64,000 nucleotides of DNA from Topomyia yanbarensis (lineage: Eukaryota; Arthropoda; Insecta; Diptera; Culicidae), in NCBI RefSeq assembly GCF_030247195.1, contig NC_080671.1, forward strand, positions 183,809,725 through 183,873,724. The letters are read 5' to 3'. Position numbers and translations under genes: made by a program. Below the pieces are notes generated by a model that did not search any database, was not told where the DNA came from, and saw nothing but the letters and a program-made list of their open reading frames with translations. Numbering within the stretch: the first letter of the stretch is position 1; each line of letters opens with the position of its first letter. Positions 1 through 13,900 of the stretch are shown piece by piece.

Positions 1-134
1 TCTCTAAACATATTCTGCAAGAGTATATGAACAATATTAACTCGTTGATAATGCCTGTTCTGCGTTATTAATTGAGTAATAGGAGTTATTCTTAGCACCT
101 ACTATATATAGTAGGTTGGGCAATAATGGGTTAA
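1..134. repeat. Right end of a TTAA-type repeat (MITE-like)
   Basis: The string at 117-134 ends in GGGTTAA. It resembles the right terminus of the TTAA-flanked element at 61857-62383 (TGGGCATGAATGGGTTAA there). A perfect 20-bp palindrome lies just inside it at 97-116. The left end would be outside the window. Only the shared terminus supports this; the interior was not matched. Confidence 0.35.
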
Positions 135-699
135 AATGGCACGAAGCAAAAACTGTCTTCTTTACTATATTGTTAACAGCAAATTAAAATGTTTCTTGCA
201 TAGCACGCTTGAGTGAGATACCTGGTGCGACTGACATTCAATTTGCGTATAATTTAACTATCTTCATTCTGGCCAGTGAGTTTAATCACTGAGAACTGAC
301 ATACAAGTAATGTTTTCAACTTGTGTAAGAATTGAAACTGTTGCTTTGAAATGACAACAGCAAGTGGCAACTTACCACTGGTCGGCGCTTCAATCGGCCA
401 GCAATCGCCAAATGGGACTTGTATGCAAATTTGGATACAATGGTGACTCACGCATGCAAACCTGTATGCGATGGTTATTTCCAACGAATTTTCATTTAAA
501 TGTTTACACAGGTTTTTCGGGAAAGTTTGTACTAGCTTACATGTCTGTTCTCTGTAGTTTAATTAAACGCGGCAATTATTAGTAACGTGCTCATTTTTCA
601 AGTGTTTTTGAGCTCAGTTTTCTCTAAAACTTATTTATTATATAATTCGTTTATTCGATTCGGTTCAATGCGTTAGCTAAACGGAGCCATTGGTACATT

Positions 700-1130
700 C
701 CTTGTTTTGACGTGAGTCTTTGTTTTTTTCCTTTCTCAAGGATTTTTATGAACGTGTCCACTGGAAAACGGACAGAGAAAGAATGACCGAAACGGTGAGA
801 ATGAAAAAACGGCGAAAATTCACCTTTTTATTGGAAACGTCGAGAAAAGATACGTCCCAAAGCAGGAAACGAACCTGTGATCTCCCAGTCTCTAGTTGGG
901 TGCGTTACCCATTCCGCCATCGAGGAACTGTGATGATGTCATCACATATTCCCAATAGTATCGTGATCACCGCCGCAGCCTCCAATTCATCCCAATTGAC
1001 CTATCGACCCCCAATGTCTCCTATAAGCAGATCGTCGCTTCTCCCTCTCATCGATCGGGCCTAATCTCTCTAGTTATCTATTTTTAAGTCCAGTGGCCTG
1101 CGCTCAAGGCTTGAGGCTATCCACTGCCAA
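700..1130 (-). repeat. tRNA-like, SINE-like repeat, copy 1
   Basis: Read on the minus strand, this block holds an A-box-like string TGGCGGAATGGG (919-908) and a B-box-like string GGTTCGTTTCC (875-865), spaced as in a tRNA, with a CAGG/CCTG T-arm. A second copy at 9845-10215 aligns over the whole block, including non-tRNA flanks. The acceptor stem does not pair well, so this is a tRNA-derived repeat and not a functional tRNA gene. By inference it would carry an internal Pol III promoter. The body ends near the string ACTCACGTCAA, read on the minus strand. Confidence 0.55.
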
Positions 1131-1214
1131 AGTCTGGCGGCGATTGAGTTAGGTAGGGGGCAAACAGTTGTTTGGGATCCCAAATGGAACCAAAAAAGTG
1201 CTGTGCTGAAAAAA

Positions 1215-1650
1215 CGATCATTTTGCCCCACCCTAATATACATTCATAATCTCTCATTCCAAACGTACAAACACGCGCGCGATCATCCAAGAACGCGAAT
1301 ATTATAACGGCACACGGTTATAAAATATAATTTATACACGCGAAGTTACGTACACTTTAGCACACGCGACAAACAAACGCACACGCGATCGAAAACGTTA
1401 ACGTACAAACGCTCGAGCCTTTCCTGATGATACAAGCGCTCGCGAAATCTCTACGCCGTCACGTATCTGAATCGTACAGTGAATAACACATTCAGAATCA
1501 CGGCCCGCTGCAATTGGCCTTAAGCAGTGTTTTAGTGGGTGACATTACTCATCTCGTCTGCAATTGTAGTTAGTGATACTGACGGGGAGCCCTTCCGAGA
1601 ATCTAACTCTACAGTTCGAGTAGGATAACTATCGAAAAAAAATTATCGCA
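1215..1650. repeat. Companion repeat block B, copy 1
   Basis: This block shares long stretches with 9352-9720, for example the GTTAACGTACAAA and CCCGCTGCAATTGGC strings and the closing TCGTCTGCAATTGTAGT region. It is rich in CACACGCGA and CGTACA motifs. No coding frame is recognisable. It sits beside the SINE-like block in the order A-B, whereas the second locus has B-A. Confidence 0.55.
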
Positions 1651-1744
1651 CGTTTTTGGTAAAATAACACTGTGCGTAGTAATCCGACTTGTTTTATCGA
1701 ATGTCGCGAAAACCGCTTTGAAAGGGGGGTCTCATTTTAACGAA

Positions 1745-3205
1745 CCCAGGTAACCAGTAAGCATTAGTGCATGCATATAATTTGCATTTCAGATGCTTCT
1801 TGCAGCATATTAGCATTCGTTATGCATAACTGTTGTTTATCAGCATTAAAAAAACTGTTTAAAAACTTATTGACGGTAAATAGCATTCTGAATGCACTTG
1901 ATCCCACGAAGATCCGTCCGAAAATAATTAAAATCCTGACCGTCCATTTTAGATAGCTATGAAACTTTACACATTTCATCGGCATGGAAGACTAAACATT
2001 TTCCACAATCAGTAAGATTATTTTGACTCAATAGCAATTTTTAAAAGGGCGTAAACATTTCTACGTGCATTAATTTCAATTTTTTGTTCGATTGCTGTGT
2101 TTTATACAGCAAAACTTTCTGAGGACGAGTTTGAGAATAAATATTTATGTGCGAAAAGAATATACACTGAAAAAAATGTTGTATCATTTTTCACAAAAAC
2201 AAAAATTTGTGTTAAAAATTTAAATTGTGAAAAAACCCATTTTTTCTAATTTTTATATTTTGTCAATAAAAACCTCAAGAGAAAAGAAACATTTTGAAAG
2301 TGATTGTATGATGGAGAACTTATCGGTAAAAAAGTTTTTCTGACAATAACTCATTACAGAATATAATTCTAACTCTCATTTTAAATCAAAATGTATTTAA
2401 CAAAAATCTTCCAAAATGCTTAGTTTATAAGATATTTGGAATTTTGTTCCAACAAAAATAGTTAGTGTGATTACTTTTTAAAAGTTATTCGCGTTACCCA
2501 ATTATAAAATGTCAAAAATCTAATGTTTATCGTTTTAAGGACGTCAAAGAAATTTTTTCAGTGTATTTGGATCAATAAAAAAAATTTCTAACAAAAACTT
2601 TTGACATATTATTATATTTCTTACTATTTGCAGTCAAAAATACAATTTTCTTTATGAATATGATTCTAAACGCTATTTTTAATCAAATTGCTAAGAACAA
2701 AAATTTTCTGAAATGTAGTAGTTGTCGAGATTTTTCAAATTTTGCTCTAACAATTTAATTCTTTTGTTTTATTACGACATTTTCATAAATTATTCGCGTT
2801 TCTCCATCAACAATAATAACTTTTTCAAAAGGCCCATAACACATCCTGCAACTTTCTCTTTGAAATCAATGTGATATTGTAAACCATTTGAAAGCTAAAA
2901 GCTGTATAAAATACAGCAATCGATCAAAAAAAATTGAAAATAATGCTCGTAGAATTTTTCCCCCTCTAAAAAATTGCTCTTGTATCAAAATATTGCAATT
3001 GTCAGTGAAAATAATGGAGATTCATAAACCGAGCACAACTTCAAAGTTTCGTTCGAATGGAATCCCTCCAGTAGCATTTTTATGGCACAGCAGTAATGTA
3101 GTCGCATATTTTGCCAAAAGCGATTTTTAAATAGCATTTAAAGCGACTTAAATGCTTATCAGGTAGCCGTTAAGGCGTATTTTGCATGCTTATTGGTTAC
3201 CTGGG
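1745..3205. mobile_element. TIR element enclosing a foldback core
   Basis: A 20-bp terminal inverted repeat, CCCAGGTAACCAGTAAGCAT, lies at 1745-1764. Its inverted partner is at 3186-3205 with one mismatch. GCATT-type subrepeats sit just inside both ends. The interior (about 1903-3070) is homologous to the foldback element at 28395-30186: both share a GAAGATCCGTCCG entry and an inner inverted-repeat pair (around 1960-2120 and 2895-3050, including the TGTATTTTATACAGC region). I see no transposase and no clear target duplication. It is either a nested pair or one composite non-autonomous element. Confidence 0.6.
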
Positions 3206-6200
3206 ATAAAAATAAATAAAATTTTAAGAACTGTTTTCCGTAAGATTAAAAATCTCCCTAGCTTTCGTGCTAGTTTCGCAATTTGATTGCATCAACCATT
3301 GCCGCCACCACCCAAGTTTCGTAATAAATTATCCGAAAATAGATTGTCGCCAAACATGTTTCCTTCCTATCCGATTGGTTGATTGGTCCTAACCTAGTTC
3401 CAACGGTGGGTGATTAATATTCCGTTGACATCCTGCTCCAAACTACAGACTATGTCAAATCGTGACATATATATCTTTTTTCTCACTCTCTCATACTGTC
3501 ACTTCTATTTCGCAGCTCCGTTGAATCGCAACGCACTGCCCAAAACAGTTATTCAATCGCACCGGCTGGAAGCAACCAGTGTCTAATCCCGAACCCTGAG
3601 ACGGGCATTGTGCTATGGGATGGAAAATATTTACTACCACCCGATTATATCGCTCGGGAGTCCATCTCAATGGTGGCTGATTACCTGGCCATAAATCCAC
3701 AGTACCGACGTGATGGAGATACAGAATTATAAATTTATAGAACAATCTTCTATGTCTTTCTGGTTGCGTCGTTGGCGCTACCGCGCGATTCCTCGCGCTT
3801 CTCTTACACAGGGAATAGAGCTAACTTGATTTTTATAGGTTATGTTTACGTCGTCTGCCTGCTTCTTCGGTTCCACCGGATAGTGGCTGGGAGTGAGTGA
3901 GTGCGTCGAAGATTTATGATCTCTCTAGGAATTTTAATACCGTTGCATCACGTTTCGATTGATAATCACCCGTTTCGACCATCAATATGCAGTGGTGAGC
4001 GGTGAAAAGCAAATCATAGCCTGTCATTACGCGCCAATTTATGCCATTATAGTTTATAGTGCGAGACTTCTTCGGCCAATCCGTTTGGCTGCAACCAGTC
4101 GCATAACGGTCGATTCCAATTAAAATACCTTACATGTCACTCGCGCTTGAACTCGTTCCCTATCAAGCTCGCCGATTCATGCTGATGACACGGTATGGTG
4201 CGCTACTGGTTTTCCAAAAGGCGCTGGAAGCTTAGACATGCAAAAGATGGGTACGTTTTGCTATATGTACAGTGGTTCAATCAAGTGAGCAGCAACCAAG
4301 GCAGTGAGATTTTTCAACACGGAAGTTCTGAAGCACGTACCTAACGTACCTTTCGGTGTTCCCGATCGCTACCATGCCATGTGATTTTGTGTGATGCGGT
4401 CTGGAAGTTGTTTTCATTTTTTTTCTGTATCAGTCGTTCTGGGTAAGGAAACATGTGAAACTGGCTGTCGAGGGAATATTGCCTCTATTCGATGCCACAG
4501 AACTGCACAATCATTATCAAATCCTTAGTCATGGCCGCAATCTTTAGTTGAGATCGTAATGATGATGACTGCCCTATTATGTATTTTCTCTGGGTCTGGC
4601 TTTGAGGACCTGCGTGTTGTGATGCTTTCTTTCATGAACTGAAGGACAGGAAAATGTGTTTTTTTGTTCATTTTTATGATGCGGAACCGAGGAACGATTC
4701 CCGCCAGTTTGTTTTGATTGACTGATTTAACTTGCTACGGATACGCTTGCATAACATTATGCGTTGCAGTGAGTTGGTGCAATGTTTTTCTTGGATTGTT
4801 GAACATATGTAACCGTCCGTTTCATTACAGTGACTGATTCGTGATGTGAGGGAGTTGGCTTCTCTTGATAAATTGTCACTTCTAGAACTTCGAACTGGAG
4901 TCAATTGTTTTCTATTTGTAGGTTATGTGCGGCATTATTTTTAAAGTCCAATATTTGGTTTTCATTGAACCTTTGAGGGGGGGGGGACTTTTTTTCTAGA
5001 ACTCGAAACGGAATGAAGACAAAATGTTTTGTTTTGATTAAAAATAAGACTGCATGGCCAAACATAACTTTTAACGGGAAAATTGTATCGGTTCAAAATG
5101 GTAGTATCTGGAGATTTGATTTGTTTTATGGTTGGAGTTTGGGGAATTGGTTGTAATGTCAACTTTCGGTAAAACCGGTCAAATATCCAAATCCAATACC
5201 AAATGTGCTGGTTTTATATACATAAAACACGGCCGTAGACTCCGGTGATTCACATTTCTAATGCCAAAAGATCCTGACTCCTGCGGTAGCAGACAAACGG
5301 TTATGTCACCAGTAAACTCTAAGCTTGCTCATATGACTCTTTCCACGCTTTTCTAAACTTTCTTCCTTGAACTCCTTGCTCTCCCTTGAGTACTATGGCT
5401 CTTAATATTCAAAAATATACTTCATTTTCCAGTCGCTTGCTAATTAAATGTCGTTAAAGAAAGAAAATTGATTCACTCTTAGTCGTTAATAAAAAAAGAA
5501 GAAAAAAAATAACACACTGTATGTTGCTTAATTTTGTTGTAATTGAAATTTTCCTATAATTTAAATTGTTCCATTTTCAAAAAACTCTTTGTTTTATACT
5601 TTCATGCTCATGTAGGGAGTAGAATACAGCGTTGCTACTTATTACGCTGTGCTTCTTTATACCACCTGTACAATTTATCAGAATACCGAAGCAAAATTCT
5701 TATGTGGGACAATGCATAACAAACTGCGTTGAAACAATAAAATTAGCTAAATAAAATCTTTCGCAAGTTATTTTTATTTTTATTTTTATTTGTGTTATAA
5801 ATACATCAACATACATCATAAAGCTTCAATGATGTTGCATTTAGTGTTGCGGGACGTCGCTTATCTATTCTTCCGGCCATCACATCATATAAAAGGCATA
5901 CTTAATATGTATAACTATGAATGATATGTGACAATTGATTACCTGGCAGTTCTTTTTTCATAGGATTGTGTGCTCTTTAGATGATGTCAAATAATATTCT
6001 GGTAGGGACATCACATCGCATCGGCGATAGAGTTGTGGGTATACGGCCAAGTTCCCCGTGGATGGTGCTGAACTGATATGACACTGTACAAAGTATATTG
6101 TTGCTTTGTGCAGTATCATAAGCTAGGAACAGACACCTGGAGAGTTTAATATGCTGTGGGAAATACGTATTGTTTGGTCTGAGTAGGACAATGGCTGATA

Positions 6201-8750
6201 TTTCTTGTTATCATCCAATAACTGATGTTTGATTAAATGTAGCTTTTTTATGAACAGACTCAAGTACATTTTGGATGCCATGGTCCATTCTCGTTGGTAT
6301 GGGTGTCTTCATGACTAATAGGTGGATGTGTGTTCCTACTTACAAGTCAGTTCATCACTTTGCTTGGGTAGAGATAAACGTGAGCCTCGCTAGTTTTGAC
6401 TTTGAGTATTGGCTGGGAAGGAGTATAGGACTGGCAACTGGGAGAATGTTGATTGTTTCACTCGACCAGTCACTTTGGCTCTTGGAAAAGACGAATCGCT
6501 TCCCCAGATCGGTGTGATTTGTTCGAATTGAATGTTCAGTAGTTCAAATCTGCTTTTGTTCTAAGCGGATTGAGTTAATCGGAGGATTGGTCGTGTCCGA
6601 GAGTAGAGGTGAATATCTCTTAAGTATCTAATGAAGGGTGATGGTCTCTGCAGAACTTGAAAATCAGGACAGGAACTATACAGGCGTTACGGAGGGAAAA
6701 TTAAAACCAATTATAAAACACATTATTTTTGTTCACGATTGGTTTTTTTTTGTGAAACCTTTGTTGTTTCAGAAATCATGAAACATTATTAAGGAGTTTA
6801 GAGCAATTTTTTTCGTCCACGTGAAATTGCTCGGATTCAAGTCTCTCAACGCCGTTTCTGTAGTCTAAACTTTATTGACGTGCACTTTACACCATACCAA
6901 ACAGCAAAGCTTGAAACTCGCGTTGAAGGAATCTGTGGTCTTTGGAAAAAAAAATCCCAGCTATTTCCAACGGTGTTTGAGTTGTGGGAATGCGGTTGAA
7001 TCACCCCAATCTTTCTTTCGCTACCCTCGAAGTCAGATCTACCTATTCTCAAACTACGCGGTGTACTAATGGCAGTCAGTCTCTCACGTGTCAGTACTGT
7101 AAATAATCAACACACGACAGAAAACGCAGCACGGGAGTCTGAAAACAAAACAATTGCCACAACAAAAACTAATACTTTAGTACAAACTCTTGTTCAGCAA
7201 CACCATCAGCAAAAGCTAAATCAGTGACACCCTTCTCCAGCGCATAAGAGGAAATAAATAGCAAAAGTAAAAGTGACCGATTTGTTAACAGAAGAGAAAG
7301 TAAACATTTGTACTTTGATCCATTTAAATTAGTTCGCATCCCATGAGCGACGGGAAGAACTGTTTGTGCTACGTTTGTAAGAGGAATATTCAGAAAAGTT
7401 TTCTGAATTGAATACCGCACGAAAAGCCCCATCGCTACTCCTAGAAGGCACAGCTTTATTGTGTTTTGTGTTCCATTTCATCTTTCCACGTTAGTCCCGA
7501 ATATAAATTTTGCACAAATTAAAAGTTATTTCACAAAATAAATTTCAAAAAGTCAACTTTTGATTATATGAGTAGAGTAGAATGGGGTTAAATAGGTATG
7601 AGGGTACAATAGGTACAGGGCATTATCTTTACTATGTTATTGCATCGTTCGTGTTGCGTGAATCAGATGCACGGTAGAGAACAACGTCGTTTATGTTTTC
7701 GCGTGTTGTTCTGCGAAAACTCATTGTCATTCGTCCTCAGTACAGAACATTTAATCAATGTAAAAAAAATGTCAAGTGAGCAGGCATTGTAATTCTCTCT
7801 CACTCACGATGTCCAACTTTTTCGAGATAAGATGAGTCGCAAAATTCTCCGTCTGCACAAATAATTTTCCGGATAAAATTTATTTGATTTCTTCCTTCGC
7901 ACCAGAGAATGTGATAATATTTTAATTTCGTGAAAATCAAGGAAAGCGTCAAAATATACACTTAATTTCAAAGAAAAGCGGCAAAGAAATACGACAGACT
8001 TGTTTTTTCGTGTTTTGGAATAGCTATAGTAAGGCAGCGAGCGCAAAAAGGATACCGTGATAAACTCATTCGCTCATTCTCCGGCAGGTTTATTTATCCG
8101 AAGAAATAACACGTTGTATTTATCCGGAAAAGTTGTGTGAGTGCCAATAACTTTTTGTCTGAAAATGCAAAAGTTGCATTGAAAATTTGGTATTACGCGA
8201 TTTGACCGTTAATAGTATGTTCAAATTACTTTCACGGTGGACAGTGAATAAGATGTAGTTTCGTTCTCACCATAAAATGTTGCACTTTGCAAGACACTTC
8301 TAGTATTTTAGTTGGGGGTAGAGTGGTTCTAAGTTTATTAAATTCAGAGAGTTAACTTTTTAATGGTTCGAGATAGAGTTTCTCAGTCTTTCAGAAAATG
8401 AAAGAAAATCAAATGTAAAAATGAACGTTGTCGAAGAGACTGGACTTTTTATTTTACTAGAAATTCACTGAAAAATAGTTAAATTGACTTTTACTGTTTT
8501 GATTTTTCGTTAGGATGAAAGTAAGATTAGAAACACTTTCAGATATTTTGAAGTAAAATTGTTGTAAATATTGCAAGATATAAAAAATATCTTCATTTTT
8601 GGTGGTGTATACTACGAAGTTTGATATTTCATATAGCAGTATATTTAATATTAAGTGCCCTAATTGAAGATAATGATATTTGAAATAGTATGTAAATGTT
8701 CTCATCTCTCTCCTTTTATTACTATATCTCTATACTATACTCTATCTATA
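3206..8750. other. Intronic AT-rich stretch, no gene seen
   Basis: No frame here shows a recognisable domain. The longest frames are under 95 codons and look random. A (TTTTTA)n-type simple repeat lies around 5767-5792. I did not find an EGF-encoding exon on the minus strand. By position this is part of the large dpy intron. Confidence 0.5.
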
Positions 8751-8754
8751 CTCA

Positions 8755-9720
8755 TATAGGTACATACGTACAAACGCTCGTGGCCTTCGCGATAATACAA
8801 ACCTGGTCACAAACGCGACCATGCAATTGCGGACACCTACACATACTTTCACTCGCGATTTCGCCTACATTAAAACACCCGGGTAGTTAGGTAAACGTAG
8901 CACCTATAAACATACAAACGCGGTCTCGCGCGATCATGAAAACTGTCACGTACACAAGCACACGTACAAGTCTAACCTCGGTCGTAGCTGCCTAGACTCA
9001 TGCCTTCAGTTGGACCAATAAAAATGACGCTCATATTCACTAGACAACACGTTTCATGGCGATTTGACCGGGAACTCTAGTGATACGGGGTAAATCATTC
9101 CCTGTCAGAATGTTAATTGTACACCGAAACTAAATATCATGAATCGGTCACATCCGGAAGTCATTACCATCCGGCTTAGCAACTTAGGTCCATACATTCA
9201 GTTGAATCAATCAAAAAATAAAGCTCATATCCACTAGATAAAACCTTCCATGGCGACATAATTGGGAACTCTGGTGATATGGAAGATCTTACTTTCTTCT
9301 ATCATCTACACCATAAACTAAGTATTAGATTAACGGTCCGCTCGCGATTATCCAAGTACACATGCGAACGGCACACGGTTATAAAAAGGACAGATTAGTA
9401 CACGCAACATACAAACGTACACGCGATTGAACACGTTAACGTACAAATGCAGGTTAGTACACGCAACATACAAACGTACACGCGATTGAACACGTTAACG
9501 TACAAATGCTCGAGCCATTCGCGATAATACACGGGATCACGAAATCTCTACACCCGCACATATCTGAACCGTCGAGTGAATATCAAATTCAGAATCACAG
9601 CCCGCTGCAATTGGCTTTAAGCAGCGTTTTAGTGGGCTACATTGCCTGTCTCGTCTGCAATTGTAGTGTGTGATTCTGACGGGGGCACCTAGCTCTACCG
9701 TTCCAGTAGGACAACTCTCA
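8755..9720. repeat. Companion repeat block B, copy 2, expanded
   Basis: The segment 9352-9720 matches 1215-1650. The part before it contains degenerate copies of the same motifs, such as CGTACAAACGCTCG followed by TTCGCGATAATACA near 8768 and again near 9500. A second internal repeat pairs about 9003-9095 with 9193-9285 (CACTAGA, ATGGCGA and GGGAACTCT strings), so the block has grown by local duplication. No coding frame is recognised. Confidence 0.5.
9395..9512. repeat. 59-bp tandem duplication
   Basis: Two nearly identical 59-bp units start at 9395 and 9454, each running from TTAGTACACGCAACATAC to the GTACAAATGC region. Copy 1 of the block at 1215-1650 has a single unit, so the duplication is local and probably recent. 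Confidence 0.85.
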
Positions 9721-9844
9721 AACAAAAAAGATCTTGTTAATATTAGAACCATCCTAGCTTCTGTTCGAAAGATAAGAAGGTCTTTGCAAAGTACAACAAC
9801 TTTCCTAAACATACTATAAAGCTAAATTATTTACATATATTTCC

Positions 9845-10215
9845 TGATGTTGACGTGAGTCATGTTTTTTCCTTTTTCGAGGTTTTTAGGAACATGTCCA
9901 ATGGAAAATAGACAGAGAAAGAATGACCGGAACGGTGACAATTCAACTTTTATTGGAGACACGGAAAAAAGATATGTTTTCAAGCAGGAATCGACCCTGC
10001 GCTCTCCCAGTCTCTAGTTGGGTGCGTTAACCACTCTACCATCGATGAACTGTGATGATATCATCACAGATTCCCAACAATATTGTGATCACCACCACAG
10101 CCCCAATACCTACCAACGGACCCATCTACTCCTAATGCCTCTTATAAGCAAATCATCATCTCCCCTTATTCGAATATTTTCAGCTTCAGTGGATCGCGTG
10201 CAGGCTTGAGATATA
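9845..10215 (-). repeat. tRNA-like, SINE-like repeat, copy 2
   Basis: This copy aligns with 700-1130. On the minus strand it has A-box TGGTAGAGTGG (10041-10031) and B-box GGGTCGATTCC (9997-9987). The T-arm is GCAGG/CCTGC. The middle can be drawn as a tRNA-like anticodon arm with loop CTAGAGA, but its innermost pair is mismatched. The acceptor stem does not pair convincingly, so I read it as a SINE head and not a gene. Confidence 0.55.
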
Positions 10216-10678
10216 ATCATCGCTGTTTGCTTCCCATTAGCTCGCTCACACATCGCCAGACCTTGGAAAGGTCGAGGGTTTGTGCATTAGGCCAGAGTCC
10301 CCAAGGTTGCAGGTTAGAATCCTGCTTCTAGGGGGATTTTTTTCACATAAATGCTTTCGTTTAACTCACCATTTCGATCTGTTTTCCCCGTTGTATAACA
10401 CCAAAAAAGATTAAATGATCATGATCAGCGCAGAGTCCCTTTTTAAAGCAACTTTCCTGAGGATCGTTTTTATTAACTGTAAAAGTTGCTTTCGCTTCTG
10501 CCGGGTTCAGCTGTGATTGCTCGATTTTTTGAGTATCCAGGAAAGATTGTCGGTTTTAAAAATTTCCTTTTATATACATTGCAAAGAATACGGGTGTGTC
10601 TCAGGATGATTCATGAATCCGAAAATATTTACTAATTAGTCTAGTAAGATTAATGTCAACCACCAGGCTAGAAGCTGG

Positions 10679-10990
10679 ATGCTTGAAGCGGCTACACGTC
10701 GGAACAGGGAACAAAATGAATTATGGCAGATAACGTTTGAACATGGATTTCCGACGAAACTGATAGGGCAGATTCGTATGAGGTTGAAGAGTGAAGTCAG
10801 AAGAGCCGGGGAGATATACGACTCGTTTGTGATGTTAGATGGATTAAATCAGCTTGATGCACTTCCTTCCTTATTGTTCAAAATAGCATTCGAATGTGCG
10901 GTATGAAGATCTGGTGTGTTATGTAACGGAGCTACCATCACGACATCGACAACAATAACTTCCACAGTTACTCTGCCTTCATCAAAACTT
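10679..10990 (+). pseudogene. RTE-like reverse transcriptase fragment
   Basis: The frame from 10679 reads NELWQITFEHGFPTKLIG, followed by a LDGLNQLDALPSLLFKIAF segment. This matches the RT region of the mosquito non-LTR family also present at 35060-36960, where the usual form is a QGDALS-LLFNIALE block. A stop follows at about 10904, after which SGVLCNGATITTS continues the family sequence. There is no endonuclease part and no N-terminal RT, so this is a short, dead fragment. Assignment to the RTE clade is by resemblance only. Confidence 0.7.
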
Positions 10991-13900
10991 CAGGTGGTGT
11001 AGCTTTTTTAATAACGAACAACTTTGTTGAAGGTTGTATAATGATTGGAGGTTACCGGTTTTTAGTTTCGATGCTCAAAAATTCGTTCTATTCTAAGCAT
11101 GTGCGAGAAAGAGAGGCAGTATATAACATTATATTAGAATATCTTTTTACCACCATCTTTTTTCCTTTTTTCAGCTAGACATCTGAGGATTTTATGGTAC
11201 ATAAGATGATTCTCACATTTTTTACTGAATTGTTTCCATTGCCGATATTTCAAATATTTTTAAATACAAACTTGAAAATTCTCGTGAGTAAACCAGAAGC
11301 ATGCGAACAAGTTTGTATTTGGAATGGGGCTTCTGGTGTCAATTATCATTCGATTGAGTGGTGTAAGTCAATTTTTGAGACTGTCTACTGGGCATGTAAC
11401 GCTAATGCACAAAGAGAGATCAGCTACAGCCCTGTTCATCAGACAATCTGGAAGAAGTCGTCGACTGGGTGCAATTGAGGAATATGCGCGTGGTTGAAGT
11501 ACATTTGGTCGTGATGTGGAATTACCTGCATACGATGTTGATGATGCGGCGTGCAAATGTGACAGGTCAGTTTCAGTGACGTCTCACAAATAATCTATTA
11601 GAACGTAGTTCACGGCAACCCTGACATATAAAACTCTCATCTTTTGCAACCGACTAAGGACAGTGAGTATTTATCTGTGTTCCCCTTTTGCTTTGAGAGA
11701 GATGAATGCCTTTTTCAATTATCATAGATCGTTCGTGTGATCATCTGATAAGATTTTTTTTGAAGAACTGTTGCTGGAAAGTGTCCGATGTTTTCGTAAA
11801 ATTCGCCCTTTGATATTTTATTTAACCTTTCTCAATTTCCCCTTATATTTAGTAACAGCAGTTCTGTTGTCTGATTGATCAACAGTAATTTTCGCATTAT
11901 TGTAACAATTGAGATAATGGGTATGAAATTAATCCATTTTTATGAAGAATGTTATGAATATGCGCCTGTAGACAAATATGCTACACCGGCATTTTGAAAC
12001 TTCTCTGGCGTATTAAATGAACTTCATCATCGTTGATTTTCTCTTTTTCTTGTTCTATGCGTTATTGTTCATTGAACACATGCATTGTCATGGAACTAAG
12101 TGTCAATTATTTTTCAAATCCATAACGAAAAACGTTGCAGTCATAACAAGTACATAATTGACACTATCCGTAATTACCTACATTGCCCCATTCTTGAGGG
12201 GTAACAATGGCGACTCTAAGATCATCTTTAATTCCAACAAGTCACTTAGGTACCTACCCTGCAGTGTCTGAAATCGCAGACATCCCAGGGGAAGAAGTGT
12301 CCGTAGAAGATCCGCAAAGTACCTTATAATTGAAATAGCGATGACAATTGTCCAATTACTGCCCCTCTGGTGAAGAGGAAAAACAATAACAAAACAGTCG
12401 TCTACACTGCCAGCTATCGGTCCGGACGAAAGAAGGTGCAGACTGTGTTGTTATAACCGCTGAAGTTGAATCCGATGGGGGAACAATTTTCCAGATGTCA
12501 TACAGAGTTGGAGCTCACTTATGACAGCTATAGCCGGATTGGTTGACAGCCATACGCTGCTATGCTGCCGAGAATTGCATAATGATGGGCTTTAAAACCA
12601 CGAAGATGATTTTATCAGTGGCATCCAGATTGTTATGTGTGAGGCGGTCTTCTGTGTGCACCAGGCACAACAATTGCTGCCGGACAAAAGAGTCCGATAA
12701 TTATGATGGCATGTGCGATCAGGAAAAGTAATTGCAAAGATATAGTTGGATGGTCAGTTTTTTCCCATAATTTTATAATAATTTTACACATTATGTTTTA
12801 TGAGTGCGTCCAAATCTTTTATTGAACAATAAAGTCATGTTTATTGCTCATTTTCGGCAGTTAATCCTATTCATACCTTGGAATATAACAGCATAGGGCA
12901 AATAGTGCGTCCTGGCAAAGCTACACTTCAATTAGATCTTTAGTGAAGATACCAGCCGATACAAAGAAGCTGTCACCATTTCACTATATTTAAAAACAGC
13001 CTCCAACCAGTAACTCTGTCCCATCATCGACATGCAGTTTTTCAAATCTTGCTATCGCTGTAAACTTTCGCTTTGATTGGTTCACAACCGCCAGACCTTA
13101 ACCGTATGTCATCCACTAATCATAGCCTGCTGCGGTTCACATGCAAATTAGTGGAAACACCCTGCGGATCAGCAGTTCAGACGGGGAAGCCGCATCGATA
13201 GCCCTTTTAACTATGCTGCTCCGCGTCGGCTCGTCAAGAATAATGCCATAAACTAGTCGTAACGAGCCGTCATAAGATTAGCCGCGTTGCCCGACAATGA
13301 ATCAGAAAGTAATTTCCACTGAAAGCGGGCAATTTTCCAACAAATGATCTAATCGCGTCGGCAGCCGATAGAGCCAATTTGTAGCTGAGAAAGCCCGAGC
13401 GTTCCCGAGATGAAGATACCAGCAGCGCCGAAGGAGCAAATCGGATTGTCAATTTTTCCTCCTGGGAAAGATAAATTTATTCCATGTCTCGGCTGGCATT
13501 GCAACTAGCCGCATACCTATAAGGGAACGCAGTCCTGCTGGGTGAACCTGTTGTACTGTTGGCTGCTAAGGAGCAAATCTTGAGCGCGATTTGCATTTCT
13601 CGAACATACAACACGCACCAACCAGCTAGCAGCAGAAACAGCCACGGAAGGTGATTTATCTTTAGCAATTTGTGGTACTGCTTCACAGCAAAACGAGCCC
13701 TTCCAGCTGCGTAAAGGCTTCTCAAATATTTATAGATGCCCGGGTGTGCGATAGCACCTCTAGAACTTATTAGTTGCCGGCTGGACAAGTTCGCACACAT
13801 AAACCCAATTTGTTTACGGTGCTAATCGTGCACTTGGCAGATTCCCGACCAGCTGATTAATAAGCATAGCAAATCAGTTATGCGATGATGGTCGGCTAGT

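Noticed and set aside
9960..10045. True tRNA-Ser(AGA) gene on the minus strand
   Set aside because: The acceptor stem does not pair, the variable arm is too short for serine tRNA, and the same block is repeated at 860-925 with repeat flanks.
10240..10345. Possible tRNA gene with T-arm GCAGG-TTAGAAT-CCTGC
   Set aside because: Only the T-arm is convincing; no A box, anticodon arm or acceptor stem can be built.
13477..13800. Minus-strand 107-codon frame with a hydrophobic segment, considered as a signal-peptide exon
   Set aside because: It lies downstream of the recognised dpy exons, has no clear splice donor in phase, and shows no domain.
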